Positions 19,377 through 28,408 are shown, counted from the first letter of the stretch. The stretch is 64,000 nt of DNA from Candidatus Dormiibacterota bacterium (GCA_036495095.1 DASXNK010000067.1:1-64000), one strand, 5' to 3'. Notes: a model not told the origin generated them from the letters alone. Translations and numbers: made by a program.

Positions 19377-20267
19377 GTGACCGCGGACGCGGCTCCGCCG
19401 CCGGGCAGCGTCGCGGTGGTGGGGCTGGGGCTGATCGGCGGCTCGCTGCTCGCCGCGCTCCGCGAGCGGCTGCCCGGGGTGCGCCGCATCGGCGTGGCCC
19501 GGCGCGCCGAGACCGCCCGCCGCGCCCTCGACGACGGCCTCTGCGACGCCGCCGGCATCGGGGCCGAACTGCTCGGCGGCGCCGAGGTGGTGGTGCTCTG
19601 CACCCCCGTCGACGCCATGGACGGCTGGCTGCGACGCTGCGCCGACATCGCGCCGGAGGCCCTGGTCACCGACTGCGGCAGCACCAAGGCGTGGGTGTGC
19701 GAGCGGGGTGCGGCGCTTCTCGGCGAGGGCCGGTTCCTCGGCGGCCACCCCATGGCGGGGCGGGAGAGCAGCGGCTACGAGGCCGCCGAGGCCGGGCTCT
19801 TCGCCGGCTGCACCTGGGTGGTGACCCCTCGCCGCGAGGCCGACCTCGACGGGTTCGCCCCCTGGCTGGCGGTCGTGGAGGCGCTCGGCGCCCACCTCGA
19901 GGTGCTCGACGCCGCCACCCACGACGCCGCCGTCGCCGCCATCTCCCACCTGCCCCTCGCCCTCAGCGCCGCCCTGGTCCACGCCGCCGCCACCGGCCCG
20001 GCGTGGCCCGCGGCGCAGCGGCTGGCGGCGAGCGGCTTCCGCGACATGGCCCGGCTGGCGGGCGGCGACCCGGCGATGTACGCGGCGATCGCCCGCACCA
20101 ACCCGGCGGCGATGCTCGGGGTCCTCGACCTGCTCCTCGCCGAGCTGGGAACGCTCCGGGGGGTGCTGGAGAGCGGCGAGGGCGGCCAGGAGTGGTTCGC
20201 CGCCGCTCGCGAGCTCCGCGCCGGATGGCTCGCCGGGCGGGCGGCCGCGGGCAGGCCGGTCCGGTGA
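19377..20267 (+). CDS. tyrA: Prephenate dehydrogenase
   Basis: TyrA oxidatively decarboxylates prephenate to 4-hydroxyphenylpyruvate. A Rossmann domain ([12 protein letters not shown], then DCGSTKAWV) is followed by the substrate block [12 protein letters not shown] and a helical C-terminal domain with [13 protein letters not shown] 19377 is chosen because GGGGGAGGG ends about 8 nt upstream; GTG 19359 would add six residues. The product is about 296 residues. No C-terminal ACT domain is seen, so tyrosine inhibition by that route is unlikely. It follows aroF by 27 nt and overlaps aroA. Confidence 0.94.
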   Translation: MTADAAPPPGSVAVVGLGLIGGSLLAALRERLPGVRRIGVARRAETARRALDDGLCDAAGIGAELLGGAEVVVLCTPVDAMDGWLRRCADIAPEALVTDCGSTKAWVCERGAALLGEGRFLGGHPMAGRESSGYEAAEAGLFAGCTWVVTPRREADLDGFAPWLAVVEALGAHLEVLDAATHDAAVAAISHLPLALSAALVHAAATGPAWPAAQRLAASGFRDMARLAGGDPAMYAAIARTNPAAMLGVLDLLLAELGTLRGVLESGEGGQEWFAAARELRAGWLAGRAAAGRPVR

Positions 20268-21577
20268 CCGTGGTGCGCCTGGAGCCGGCCCGGCACGTCG
20301 GCGGCGAGATCACCGTGCCCGGCGACAAGTCGATCAGCCATCGGGTCCTGCTGCTCGGGGCCGTCGCCTCGGGCCGCAGCTTCCTCGGCAACCTCTCCCC
20401 GGCGGCCGACGTGGCCAGCACCGCGAGCTGCCTCGCCGCCTGCGGCGCCTGGCTGCGCCTCTTCGACGACGGGAAGTGGGTGCTCGACGGCGCCGGGGTG
20501 GGCCGCACCCTCCGCACCCCCGAGGCCGACCTCGACTGCGGCAACTCCGGCACCACGATGCGGCTGCTCAGCGGGCTGCTCGCCGGGCACCCCCTGGAGG
20601 CGGTGCTCGACGGCGACGCCTCGCTGCGGCGGCGGCCGATGCGCCGGGTGGCGGTGCCCCTGGAGCTGATGGGCGCGGCGGTCGAGCCCTCCGCCGGGGG
20701 CACCGCCCCGCTGCGGGTGCGCGGTCGCTTCCCGCTGCGCCCGGTCGTCTACGAGCTGCCGGTGGCGAGCGCCCAGCTGAAGTCGGCGGTGCTGCTGGCC
20801 GGCCTCGCCGCCGACGGGCCCACCACCGTGGTCGAGCCGGCGCCGAGCCGCGACCACACCGAGCGGCTGCTCCGGCTCTGCGAGGTGCCGGTGGCGGTCG
20901 AGGGCGGGCGGGTGACGGTCACCCCCGCACCGCTCCAGCCCTTCGGCCTGCGCGTGCCCGGCGACCTCAGCTCCGCCGCCTTCCTGCTGGCGCTGGCGGC
21001 GGCCCGCCCCGGCTGGCGGGTGCGCTGTCCCGGGGTCACCCTCAACCCCGGCCGCACCGGTGTGCTCGAGGTGCTGCGGGCGATGGGCGCGGAGGTGGGC
21101 GTCGAGCCCGGGCCCGACGCCGGCGGGGTCGAGCCGGTGGGCGACGTCGAGGTGCGCGGGGCGCCGCTGCGGGCGGTGACCATCGCCGGCGACCTCGTCC
21201 CCCGGCTCATCGACGAGCTGCCGGTGCTCGCGGTGCTCGCCACCCAGGCGGAGGGCACCACGGTGATCCGCGACGCGGCGGAGCTGCGCGCCAAGGAGAG
21301 CGACCGCATCGCGCTGGTCGCCGCCGGCCTGCGCGCCCTCGGCGCCGGGTGCGAGGAGGCGCCCGACGGACTCGCCGTCCAGGGCCCGGTGCGGCTGCGC
21401 GCCGCCGCCCTCGACGCCCACGGCGACCACCGCCTCGCCATGGCCTGGGCGGTCGCCGCCTGCCTCGCCGGCGAGGGCGGGGTCACCACCATCGCCGGCG
21501 CCGAGTGCGTCGCCGTCTCCTATCCGCGCTTCTTCGAGGACCTCGGCCGGCTGACCGGAGGCTGTGGCGAGGGGTGA
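20264..21577 (+). CDS. aroA: 3-Phosphoshikimate 1-carboxyvinyltransferase (EPSP synthase)
   Basis: AroA adds enolpyruvate to shikimate 3-phosphate, the sixth shikimate step. The 437-residue product shows PGDKSISHRVLLLG, GNSGTTMRLLSGLL, LKSAVLLAGL, DLSSAAFLLALAAA, AELRAKESDRIA and DHRLAMAWAV, all in family order. GTG 20264 overlaps the tyrA stop. It is the last gene of the operon and converges on the flavin-binding gene three nt away. Confidence 0.96.
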   Translation: MTVVRLEPARHVGGEITVPGDKSISHRVLLLGAVASGRSFLGNLSPAADVASTASCLAACGAWLRLFDDGKWVLDGAGVGRTLRTPEADLDCGNSGTTMRLLSGLLAGHPLEAVLDGDASLRRRPMRRVAVPLELMGAAVEPSAGGTAPLRVRGRFPLRPVVYELPVASAQLKSAVLLAGLAADGPTTVVEPAPSRDHTERLLRLCEVPVAVEGGRVTVTPAPLQPFGLRVPGDLSSAAFLLALAAARPGWRVRCPGVTLNPGRTGVLEVLRAMGAEVGVEPGPDAGGVEPVGDVEVRGAPLRAVTIAGDLVPRLIDELPVLAVLATQAEGTTVIRDAAELRAKESDRIALVAAGLRALGAGCEEAPDGLAVQGPVRLRAAALDAHGDHRLAMAWAVAACLAGEGGVTTIAGAECVAVSYPRFFEDLGRLTGGCGEG

Positions 21578-21580
21578 CCC

Positions 21581-22039
21581 TCAGGCCGCGGCCGCGGGTG
21601 GCCCCAGGTGGAGGAGCAGCGCCGGGGAGGCGAGGTCCTCGACGATCTTGAGCTCGACCACGTCGAGCAGCACCGGCACCGAGCCGGCCGCCTCGACGAA
21701 GGTCCTGGCCGCCGGGGCGTGGAGGGCGATGCGGTCGATCAGCTCGGTGCGGCGCTCGGGATCCTCGACCACGTGGGCCAGGCCGGTGCCCTGGATCCAG
21801 CGCGAGGGGTTGCCCGGCGAGCACATGAACGCGACCCTGGGGTCGGCGGTGATCCCCCGGTGGAGGCGGGTCTCCCGGAAGAGGGTGAGCACCAGGCGGA
21901 TGCGGTCGCCGTCGAGGAGGGTGGCGAAGAAGACCCCGGCGGCGTGGGGCCCGCCCGGAAGCGTCGTCGCCAGGGTGGCGATGTTGTACCCACGCAGCGC
22001 CCACAGGGCACGGTCGAGGTCGGCCCGCGAGGCGGTCAT
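21581..22039 (-). CDS. Pyridoxamine 5'-phosphate oxidase-like FMN-binding protein
   Basis: A 152-residue split-barrel flavin- or F420-binding protein. The N-terminus YNIATLATTLPGGPHAAGVFFA is the family's first strands, with DGDRIRLVL and PRVAFMCSPGNPSRWIQ marking the later strands. It is short like the heme/flavin-binding family members, not PdxH itself. A TAAGAT hexamer lies 8 nt before ATG, suggesting a leaderless transcript. It is divergent from a histidine kinase; the substrate is unknown. Confidence 0.83.
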   Translation of the reverse strand: MTASRADLDRALWALRGYNIATLATTLPGGPHAAGVFFATLLDGDRIRLVLTLFRETRLHRGITADPRVAFMCSPGNPSRWIQGTGLAHVVEDPERRTELIDRIALHAPAARTFVEAAGSVPVLLDVVELKIVEDLASPALLLHLGPPAAAA

Positions 22040-22047
22040 CGCTGGTG

Positions 22048-22053
22048 ATCTTA
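22048..22053 (-). promoter_or_regulatory. -10 element for the FMN-binding gene (leaderless)
   Basis: TAAGAT on the minus strand stands 8 nt before ATG 22039, and there is no purine-rich ribosome site between them. Confidence 0.45.
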
Positions 22054-22162
22054 ACCGGCGAGGCAGGCGTGCCCTGTCTCCCGACACGAACGATGACAGC
22101 CCTCCTCCTTCGCTGTAACGGCGGGCGTGGCACCCGGCGGGGGGGAATACGATGCCCTCGAG

Positions 22163-23506
22163 ATGGCCATCCTCCCGCCCCGACGCGCCGAGAGCGACAG
22201 CGATCATCTGGAGCTGCTCCATCGGGTCAGCAGCGTCCTCGGCGCCTCGCCCGACATGGACGCGACCATGGACGCCGTCCTCCGCGCCATGGTGCTGGTG
22301 CTGCCCTTCGACACCGCCAGCCTCTTCCTCCTCGACCGCGACGGCCACCTGCGGATCTGCGCCGCGCTCGGCTACGAGCTCGACGGCCAGGACCCGCGGG
22401 TGTTCCCGGTGGGGTCGGGCGTGGTCGGCTGGGTGGTCGCCAACCGCACCCCGGCGCTGGTGCGCGACTCCGAGCGCGACGGCCGCTTCGAGGCCTTCGA
22501 CGGGCGCACCCCGCGCTCGCTGCTCGCCGTCCCGCTGGCCGTGGGCGAGCGCGTGCTCGGCTCCCTCTGCCTGGTCCGCCGGCAGCCGGTGGCCCCCTTC
22601 GCCGAGACCGACACGACCCTGGTGGCGACGATCGCGAACAGCGCCGCGCTGGCCCTCGAGAACGCCCGGCTCCACGAGCAGGAGCGGGCGCTGCGGCTGC
22701 GCCTCGAGGAGCTCAACCAGCTCTACGCCCAGGAGCGTCGCCTGGTCGAGCAGCTGGAGCGGCACGACCGGGTGTACAGCTCGGTGGTGAGCACCGTCTC
22801 CCACGAGCTGCGCACCCCGCTGATGGGCATCCAGGGCTTCGCACGGATGATCCGCGACGGCGACGTCGACGGCGACGAGGTGCGCGACTTCGCCTCCGAG
22901 ATCCACGACAACGCGGTGCGGCTGGGCCGCTACGTCTGCGGCATCCTCTCCGAGGACGCGGTGGAGCGCGGCAGCGTCAACCTCGAGCTCCGCGAGGTCC
23001 GGCTGCGGCCGCTCGCCGACCGGGTGCTCCGCTCCTTCGCGCCGATGACCCGGGGCACCCACCAGCTGGTCAACGACGTCCCCGCCGACCTGCCGTCGGT
23101 GCGCGGCGACGCCGACCGGCTGACCCAGATCGCGTTCAACCTGGTCAGCAACGCGGTGAAGTACAGCCCCATGGGCGGACGCGTCCGGGTGTGGGCCCGC
23201 CCCGCCGAGGGCGGGAGGGTCGAGGTCGGCGTCGACGACGAGGGCATCGGCATCCCCGTCGACTCGCAGTCGCGGGTGTTCGAGCGCTTCTACCGGGTGG
23301 CCACGCCCGAGACCCGGGGCATCACCGGCGCCGGCGTCGGCCTGTCCATCGTCAAGGGCCTGGTCGACCTCCACGGCGGCAGCATCACCTTCGAGTCCGA
23401 GCCGGGTCGGGGCAGCAGCTTCCGGGTCCGGCTGCCCCAGTGGGTCTACTTCCCGCCGGCGGCCGACTACGGCGAGCTCCCCGCCCTCTCCCGCCCCTCT
23501 CGCTGA
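22163..23506 (+). CDS. GAF-domain sensor histidine kinase
   Basis: A soluble kinase of 447 residues with no membrane segment. A GAF domain (about 20-175) is followed by a coiled coil, the HisKA helix with the phospho-acceptor His in VSHELRTPLMG, and a HATPase_c domain (N box NLVSNAVKYSP, G1 DEGIGIP, G2 GAGVGLSIVKGL, then ESEPGRGSSF). ATG 22163 is preferred because TACGAT lies 9 nt upstream; GTG 22127 would add 12 residues. It would sense an intracellular signal and phosphorylate an unknown response regulator; none is adjacent. Confidence 0.92.
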   Translation: MAILPPRRAESDSDHLELLHRVSSVLGASPDMDATMDAVLRAMVLVLPFDTASLFLLDRDGHLRICAALGYELDGQDPRVFPVGSGVVGWVVANRTPALVRDSERDGRFEAFDGRTPRSLLAVPLAVGERVLGSLCLVRRQPVAPFAETDTTLVATIANSAALALENARLHEQERALRLRLEELNQLYAQERRLVEQLERHDRVYSSVVSTVSHELRTPLMGIQGFARMIRDGDVDGDEVRDFASEIHDNAVRLGRYVCGILSEDAVERGSVNLELREVRLRPLADRVLRSFAPMTRGTHQLVNDVPADLPSVRGDADRLTQIAFNLVSNAVKYSPMGGRVRVWARPAEGGRVEVGVDDEGIGIPVDSQSRVFERFYRVATPETRGITGAGVGLSIVKGLVDLHGGSITFESEPGRGSSFRVRLPQWVYFPPAADYGELPALSRPSR

Positions 23507-23537
23507 GGGCGGCCTGACCCCGGCGCCCGTGCGACGC

Positions 23538-23543
23538 TACATT
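23538..23543 (+). promoter_or_regulatory. -10 element for the coiled-coil gene (leaderless)
   Basis: TACATT is followed by 8 pyrimidine-rich nt and ATG 23552. No ribosome site fits in the gap. Confidence 0.5.
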
Positions 23544-23551
23544 CTCCTTTC

Positions 23552-24340
23552 ATGAACACGCCGGGACCGCGCCGCCTGGGCCGCCGTGAGGTGGGCCCTG
23601 CGATCGTCGAGGAGCGCGCCCCCGCCGCCGATGCCGAGCAGCGCCGGCTCGCCGCCACGGTGGCGCGGCTGCGGCTCGAGCTGGCCCGGCTGCGCGGCGA
23701 GCTCGACGACGACGCCGGCGCGGCGCTTCCGACCCGCGAGCTCGTCGGCGTCCCCGAGACCGGGGATGGGGAGCGCGACCCGGTCGCCGACGCGGAGACC
23801 CGCGCCGCCGAGGCCGAGCTCCGGGTGGGCCTGCTCGCCGAGGAGCTGAGCGCCGAGCGGCGCGAGCTCGACCAGCTCCGCGCCCGCCTCGCCGAGCTGG
23901 AGGCCGCCGACGTGCGCGGCGACACCCTCGCCACCGCCCTCGCCGAGGAGCGCGAGGCGCGGATCATGCTCGCGACCCTCCGCGACGGCCTCGAGGCCGC
24001 GATGGAGGAGCAGCGCAAGCGCCACGAGCGCGAGGTCGCCGACGTCGTCGAGGCGGCGGAGGAGCGCCGCGCCGAGCTGAGCCGGGGCCACCTCCTCGAG
24101 CGGGAGCGGCTCGGCGCCGAGCGCGACACCGCCGCCGCGGAGCGTGCGGCGCTGGTCGAGCGCATCCAGGGCGAGGCCGCCGCCCGGAGCCGCGCCGAGG
24201 CGCGCGCCGCCGACCTCGATCGCGAGGTGGACGAGCTGCGCAACTGGGTCAGCGCCGCCCGGAGCCGGCGCCGCAGCCTCCTCGGCCGTTCGTCGCTGCC
24301 GCCTCCACCGGGGCGGATTCCGCCCTCGACCGTAGAATGA
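23552..24340 (+). CDS. Coiled-coil protein of unknown function
   Basis: A 262-residue protein dominated by Ala, Glu, Arg and Leu heptads from about 28 to 230 (for example RLRLELARLRGEL and EELSAERRELDQLR), so a long alpha-helical coiled coil. It ends with a basic patch (RSRRRSLLGRS) and a Pro-rich tail. It has no signal peptide or membrane helix. The TGA stop overlaps a TAGAAT hexamer that probably serves leuC. It could be structural or a cell-division or chromosome accessory, but nothing in the sequence decides this. Confidence 0.8.
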   Translation: MNTPGPRRLGRREVGPAIVEERAPAADAEQRRLAATVARLRLELARLRGELDDDAGAALPTRELVGVPETGDGERDPVADAETRAAEAELRVGLLAEELSAERRELDQLRARLAELEAADVRGDTLATALAEEREARIMLATLRDGLEAAMEEQRKRHEREVADVVEAAEERRAELSRGHLLERERLGAERDTAAAERAALVERIQGEAAARSRAEARAADLDREVDELRNWVSAARSRRRSLLGRSSLPPPPGRIPPSTVE

Positions 24341-24369
24341 CGCCTCCGCACGCCCAGTAGGAAACACCC

Positions 24370-25791
24370 ATGGCAACCACCCTCTTCGACAGGATCTGGA
24401 GCCGCCACCTGGTTCACGAGGACCGGGGCACCGCCCTCCTCTACGTCGACCTCCACCTCGTCCACGAGGTCACCTCCCCGCAGGCCTTCGAGTCGCTGCG
24501 GATGGCCGGCCGGCGGGTGCGGCGCCCCGACCTGACGGTGGCGACCATGGACCACAACGTCCCCACCACGGACCCGTCGCTTCCGGTGGCGGACCTCACC
24601 GCGAAGCGCCAGATGGACACGCTGCTGGCCAACTGCCGCGAGTTCGGCATCCCCTGCTTCGGGATGGGCGACCCGCGCCAGGGGATCGTGCACATCATCG
24701 GCCCCGAGCTCGGCCTCACCCAGCCGGGCATGACCATCGTCTGCGGCGACTCCCACACCGCCACCCACGGCGCCTTCGGTGCCCTCGCCTTCGGGATCGG
24801 CACCAGCGAGGTCGAGCACGTGCTCGCCACCCAGACCCTGGTCCAGCGCCGGCCCCAGACCATGGAGGTGCGGATCGACGGTGAGCGCGGCTTCGGGGTG
24901 ACCGCCAAGGACCTGATCCTCGGAGTGATCGGCGCCATCGGAGTCGACGGCGCGGTCGGCCACGTCATCGAGTACACCGGCGAGGCGATCCGCGCCCTCT
25001 CCATGGAGGGGCGGATGACGGTCTGCAACATGTCGATCGAGGGCGGTGCCCGGGCCGGGATGATCGCCCCCGACGACACCACCGTGGCCTACCTGGCCGA
25101 GCGGCCCGCGGTGCCCCGGGGCGCCGCCTGGGACGAGGCGGTCGCCGCCTGGCGCGAGCTCCGCAGCGACGAGGGCGCCGCCTTCGACCGCAGCATCCGC
25201 ATCGACGCCGCGACGGTGGCGCCACACGCCACCTGGGGCACCAACCCGGCGCAGGTGGCGCCGATCTCCGGCGCCGTCCCCGACCCCGACCAGTGGGAGA
25301 ACCCCAGCGACCGGGCCGCGGTGCGCCGCTCGCTCGAGTACATGGGGCTGGTGGCCGGGACGCCCCTCCAGGAGATCGCCATCGACCGGGTCTTCATCGG
25401 CTCCTGCACCAACGGGCGCATCGAGGACCTGCGCGCCGCCGCCGCGGTGGTGCGCGGTCGCCGGGTCGCGTCCACGGTGCGCGCCATGGTGGTGCCCGGG
25501 TCGATGAAGGTGAAGCGGCAGGCCGAGGCCGAGGGGCTCGACCAGCTCTTCCGCGACGCCGGCTTCGAGTGGCGCCAGCCGGGCTGCTCGATGTGCCTGG
25601 GGATGAACCCGGACGTGCTCGCCGAGGGCGAGCGCTGCGCCTCGACCTCCAACCGCAACTTCGAGGGTCGCCAGGGCAAGGGCGGTCGCACCCACCTGCT
25701 CAGCCCGGAGATGGCCGCCGCCGCCGCCGTCGCCGGGCACCTCGCCGACGTCCGCGAGCTCGGTCCGGTCAGCCCCGCGGAGGTCGCGTAG
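24370..25791 (+). CDS. leuC: 3-Isopropylmalate dehydratase large subunit
   Basis: LeuC with LeuD isomerises 2- to 3-isopropylmalate using a [4Fe-4S] cluster. The 473-residue product has [16 protein letters not shown], the TMDHNVPT motif, [13 protein letters not shown], and the three cluster cysteines in [11 protein letters not shown] and [14 protein letters not shown] 24370 follows AGGAAAC; a TAGAAT -10 lies at 24333-24338, giving a leader of about 25 nt. leuD follows after 2 nt. Confidence 0.96.
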   Translation: MATTLFDRIWSRHLVHEDRGTALLYVDLHLVHEVTSPQAFESLRMAGRRVRRPDLTVATMDHNVPTTDPSLPVADLTAKRQMDTLLANCREFGIPCFGMGDPRQGIVHIIGPELGLTQPGMTIVCGDSHTATHGAFGALAFGIGTSEVEHVLATQTLVQRRPQTMEVRIDGERGFGVTAKDLILGVIGAIGVDGAVGHVIEYTGEAIRALSMEGRMTVCNMSIEGGARAGMIAPDDTTVAYLAERPAVPRGAAWDEAVAAWRELRSDEGAAFDRSIRIDAATVAPHATWGTNPAQVAPISGAVPDPDQWENPSDRAAVRRSLEYMGLVAGTPLQEIAIDRVFIGSCTNGRIEDLRAAAAVVRGRRVASTVRAMVVPGSMKVKRQAEAEGLDQLFRDAGFEWRQPGCSMCLGMNPDVLAEGERCASTSNRNFEGRQGKGGRTHLLSPEMAAAAAVAGHLADVRELGPVSPAEVA

Positions 25792-25793
25792 CC

Positions 25794-26414
25794 GTGCAGC
25801 CGTTCACCCGCGTCCGCGGCGTCGCCGCCCCGCTCGACCGTCCCAACGTCGACACCGACCAGATCATCCCCAAGCAGTTCCTGAAGCGGATCGAGCGCAG
25901 CGGCTACGGCCCCTTCCTCTTCTACGACTGGCGCTACCAGGGCGACGGGGTCACCGAGAACCCCGAGTTCGAGCTCAACCGCGAGCCCTGGAGGCACGCC
26001 CCGGTGCTGCTCGCCGGCCGCAACTTCGGCTGCGGCTCGTCGCGCGAGCACGCCGCCTGGGCGCTCGAGGACTACGGGGTGCGGGTGGTGATCGCCCCGT
26101 CGTTCAGCGACATCTTCCGCAGCAACGCGCTGAAGATCGGGCTGCTGCCGGTCCAGCTCCCCGAGGAGGTGGTGACCCGCTGGATGGACCTGGCCCGCGA
26201 GGAGCCGGGGCTGGAGGCCACCGCCGACCTCGAGAAGGGCTACGTCGAGTTCAACGGCGAGCGGCTGCCGATCGAGCTCGACGAGGACGCCCGCGAGCGC
26301 ATGATCGGCGGCCTCGACGACATCGCCCTCAGCCTGCGCCTCTCCGACACCATCGCCGGGTTCGAGGCGCAGCGGCCGGGCCGGCTGCCCACCACCGCCG
26401 GTCTCGGCGGCTGA
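25794..26414 (+). CDS. leuD: 3-Isopropylmalate dehydratase small subunit
   Basis: LeuD is the swivel subunit that completes the active site. The 206-residue product shows NVDTDQIIPKQFLK (about 19-32), the substrate loop NFGCGSSREHAAWAL near 79-93 and a normal C-terminal region. The start is GTG 25794, 2 nt after the leuC stop. leuCD stand 5.4 kb from the T-box-controlled leuAB, so they form a separate transcription unit. Confidence 0.95.
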   Translation: MQPFTRVRGVAAPLDRPNVDTDQIIPKQFLKRIERSGYGPFLFYDWRYQGDGVTENPEFELNREPWRHAPVLLAGRNFGCGSSREHAAWALEDYGVRVVIAPSFSDIFRSNALKIGLLPVQLPEEVVTRWMDLAREEPGLEATADLEKGYVEFNGERLPIELDEDARERMIGGLDDIALSLRLSDTIAGFEAQRPGRLPTTAGLGG

Positions 26415-26435
26415 GGGGCGGCCCGGCGCCGCGGC

Positions 26436-26852
26436 TCAGGCCGCGGTGCGGGGCTTGGTGGTGCGGCGGGCGCGGCGCAGCATCGCGCCGGCGGCGACCC
26501 GGTCCTCCTCCGCCTCGGCGGCCTCGAGGGCGTGGGCGAAGTCGTCGTGGTGGCGCAGCCAGTAGTAGAGGGTCTGGCGGGAGACCCCGCAGCGCTCCGC
26601 CGCCGCGGTGCGTGAGTAGCCCTCGCGGAGCAGCCGGCAGAGGGCGGCGCGCACCGCCGGGGTCATCTTCTTGGGGTGCTGGTGTCCCAGGCGACCCCGG
26701 CGGCGGGCCTCGTCGCCCACCAGGGACGCCATCACCTCGCCCACCCCGCACCCCTGGTCGGAGGCCAGGGTTCGGAGGAAGTCGGCGAGGTCATGGGGAA
26801 GGGCAACCCGCAGTGTCTCCGTCCGAACCGGTTCGGCGATGGTCATCGGCAT
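26436..26852 (-). CDS. Small helix-turn-helix DNA-binding protein
   Basis: A 138-residue basic protein. The first part (VRTETLRVALPHDLADFLRT) resembles a ribbon-helix-helix strand and helix; the middle holds a homeodomain-like helix-turn-helix (SRTAAAERCGVSRQTLYYWL), followed by a charged helix. I chose ATG 26852 because AGGAGGT ends 10 nt upstream; ATG codons at 26876 and 26939 would give longer forms. No transposase catalytic domain or inverted repeats are present. It lies beside a pair of near-identical promoters and could regulate them; this is inference. Confidence 0.75.
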   Translation of the reverse strand: MPMTIAEPVRTETLRVALPHDLADFLRTLASDQGCGVGEVMASLVGDEARRRGRLGHQHPKKMTPAVRAALCRLLREGYSRTAAAERCGVSRQTLYYWLRHHDDFAHALEAAEAEEDRVAAGAMLRRARRTTKPRTAA

Positions 26853-26945
26853 CTCTCGACTGACCTCCTGCTCCATGCCCGCCAGACCGAATCGTCGCAC
26901 ACCGCACGCCCCTCTTGGAGCGTTTGGGCTGGTTCGCAACTATTA

Positions 26946-26974
26946 TTGACAGTTGTTGACGTCGGCCGTACCCT
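26946..26974 (+). promoter_or_regulatory. Promoter copy 1 (TTGACA / TACCCT) with repeated TTGAC box
   Basis: TTGACA (26946-26951) and TACCCT (26969-26974) are spaced by 17 nt. The spacer begins GTTGTTGACG, so TTGAC occurs twice 10 bp apart, one helical turn. The same -35 plus spacer start recurs at 28373. It would serve the secreted protein at 27076 with a leader of about 95 nt. Confidence 0.65.
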
Positions 26975-27075
26975 GCTCTCACCCTGTCGAACGTCACAGC
27001 GTCGCTGGGGTTTCGCACCGGGCCCGACTCGCCCGGTCGGATCCGGCGGCCCCGGTCACGCGGAAGGGATGGGCG

Positions 27076-28335
27076 ATGAGGCGGGAGACCTGGAGCATCG
27101 TCGCCGTGGCGGCGTTCGCCGTTCTCGCCGTCCCCGGTCAGATGCTGCTCGGCGCCGCCTCCGGACCGTCCCGGGCGGCCCCGGCCGGCCTCGACACCGC
27201 CGCGGTCCGCCGCGTCTACGCCGCCCTCCCGCTCGCCTTCGAGGCCGACCGCGGCCAGGTCGGACCCGACGCCGGCTTCGTCGCCCGGGGCAGCGGCTAC
27301 GCCTTCCTGGTCGGCGCCCGCGGGGCCACCCTGGCGTTCACCCCGGGGGCTCGCCGGGGCCGGTCGGGACCGCGGCCGGCGGCGGCGACCGACCCCGCCC
27401 TCGAGGTGATGCGGATCGAGCTGATCGGCGCCGACGTCCGCGCCCCGGTCCGGCTGGGTGCGCCCGCGGGCACCACCGGCTCCTTCCTCGGCAGCGACAC
27501 CAGCCACTGGCGCGCCGCCGTCCCCGACTACACGCGGATCGAGTACCACGGCGTCTACCCGGGCATCGACCTCGTCTACCACGGCCTCCAGGGCAGCCTC
27601 GAGTACGACTTCGTGGTCGCCCCCGGCGCCGACCCGCAGCAGATCCGGATCCGCGTCGACGGCGCGCCCCCGGCGCTCGGCAGCGCCGGCGAGGTGGCGC
27701 TCGCCCTCCCCGGCGGCACCGCGGTGCAGCATCCGCCGGTCGCGTTCCAGGCTCCGCCGGCAACACCCCCGGCGCGGCCGCGCCCGGCCGTCACCGCCCG
27801 ACCGGCGCCGCCCCAGCCGGCGGGGCACCGCCGCAGCGGCGCGCCGTCGACGCCGGCGCCGGTGCCGGTGGGCGGCGGCTACGTGCTCGGCCGCAACGGC
27901 GAGCTGCACCTCACCCTCGGCGCCTACGACCGCGCCCGGCCGCTGGTCATCGACCCGGTGGTGACCTGGTCGCCGGCGATCGGCGGCGGCCTCGACGACA
28001 GCTTCGTCTCCACCGTGGACGAGGCCGGCGCCGCCTACGTGGTGACCGGCACGCCGTCGCCCCCGGCCGCCGCCGGCGGCCCGGTCACCACCGACGTCGC
28101 CGTGCTCAAGCTCGACCGCGCCGGCCGGGTCGCCTACCGCACCTTCCTCGGCGGCGAGGGCACCGCGGGACCCGGGGAGGTCACCGTCGACGACACCGGG
28201 GCGGTCGAGATCTCCGGGACCGCCCTGCCCGCGACCGGGGCCGCGCTGCTCTCCGACGCCTCCAGCCGCCGCTTCACGATGCGGCTCGACCCCCGCGGGC
28301 TGCCGCTGCCCCGGACCGGCGCCGCGGCGGGCTGA
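27076..28335 (+). CDS. Secreted DUF7948/SBBP-type surface protein
   Basis: A 419-residue exported protein. A basic start and hydrophobic signal (about 6-28) precede a beta-rich domain with LPLAFEADRGQVGPDAGF (about 51-68) and YHGVYPGIDLVYHGLQGSLE (near 160-180). These are hallmarks of the N-terminal domain that precedes SBBP beta-propeller repeats. A Pro/Ala-rich linker and one or two propeller-like strands (DVAVLKLDRAGRVAYRTFLG) follow, but the multi-repeat propeller is missing. ATG 27076 follows GGAAGGG by about 7 nt. Its function is unknown, probably cell-surface adhesion or sensing. Confidence 0.78.
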   Translation: MRRETWSIVAVAAFAVLAVPGQMLLGAASGPSRAAPAGLDTAAVRRVYAALPLAFEADRGQVGPDAGFVARGSGYAFLVGARGATLAFTPGARRGRSGPRPAAATDPALEVMRIELIGADVRAPVRLGAPAGTTGSFLGSDTSHWRAAVPDYTRIEYHGVYPGIDLVYHGLQGSLEYDFVVAPGADPQQIRIRVDGAPPALGSAGEVALALPGGTAVQHPPVAFQAPPATPPARPRPAVTARPAPPQPAGHRRSGAPSTPAPVPVGGGYVLGRNGELHLTLGAYDRARPLVIDPVVTWSPAIGGGLDDSFVSTVDEAGAAYVVTGTPSPPAAAGGPVTTDVAVLKLDRAGRVAYRTFLGGEGTAGPGEVTVDDTGAVEISGTALPATGAALLSDASSRRFTMRLDPRGLPLPRTGAAAG

Positions 28336-28345
28336 GCGCCGACCG

Positions 28346-28366
28346 GCCCGGCCGCGCCGGCCGGGC
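28346..28366 (+). terminator. Predicted terminator hairpin
   Basis: A perfect 8-bp stem (GCCCGGCC / GGCCGGGC) with a 5-nt loop stands 10 nt after the upstream stop and 6 nt before the next -35. No T-run follows. Confidence 0.5.
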
Positions 28367-28372
28367 GAGATA

Positions 28373-28401
28373 TTGACGGTTGTTGACGACACGTCTATCC
28401 T
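28373..28401 (+). promoter_or_regulatory. Promoter copy 2 (TTGACG / TATCCT) with repeated TTGAC box
   Basis: TTGACG (28373-28378) and TATCCT (28396-28401) are spaced by 17 nt. The first 10 nt of the spacer, GTTGTTGACG, are identical to copy 1 at 26946. It drives the secreted protein at 28493. Confidence 0.7.
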
Positions 28402-28408
28402 CAACCTG

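Noticed and set aside
18596-20263. Long open frame upstream of and continuous with aroA
   Set aside because: It runs through aroF and tyrA out of frame and is Arg/Pro/Gly-rich, the usual shadow in GC-rich DNA. Only the part from 20264 carries EPSP synthase motifs.
26436-26939. HTH protein as part of an insertion sequence
   Set aside because: No catalytic transposase domain, terminal inverted repeats or target-site duplication are visible around it, and base composition matches its neighbours.
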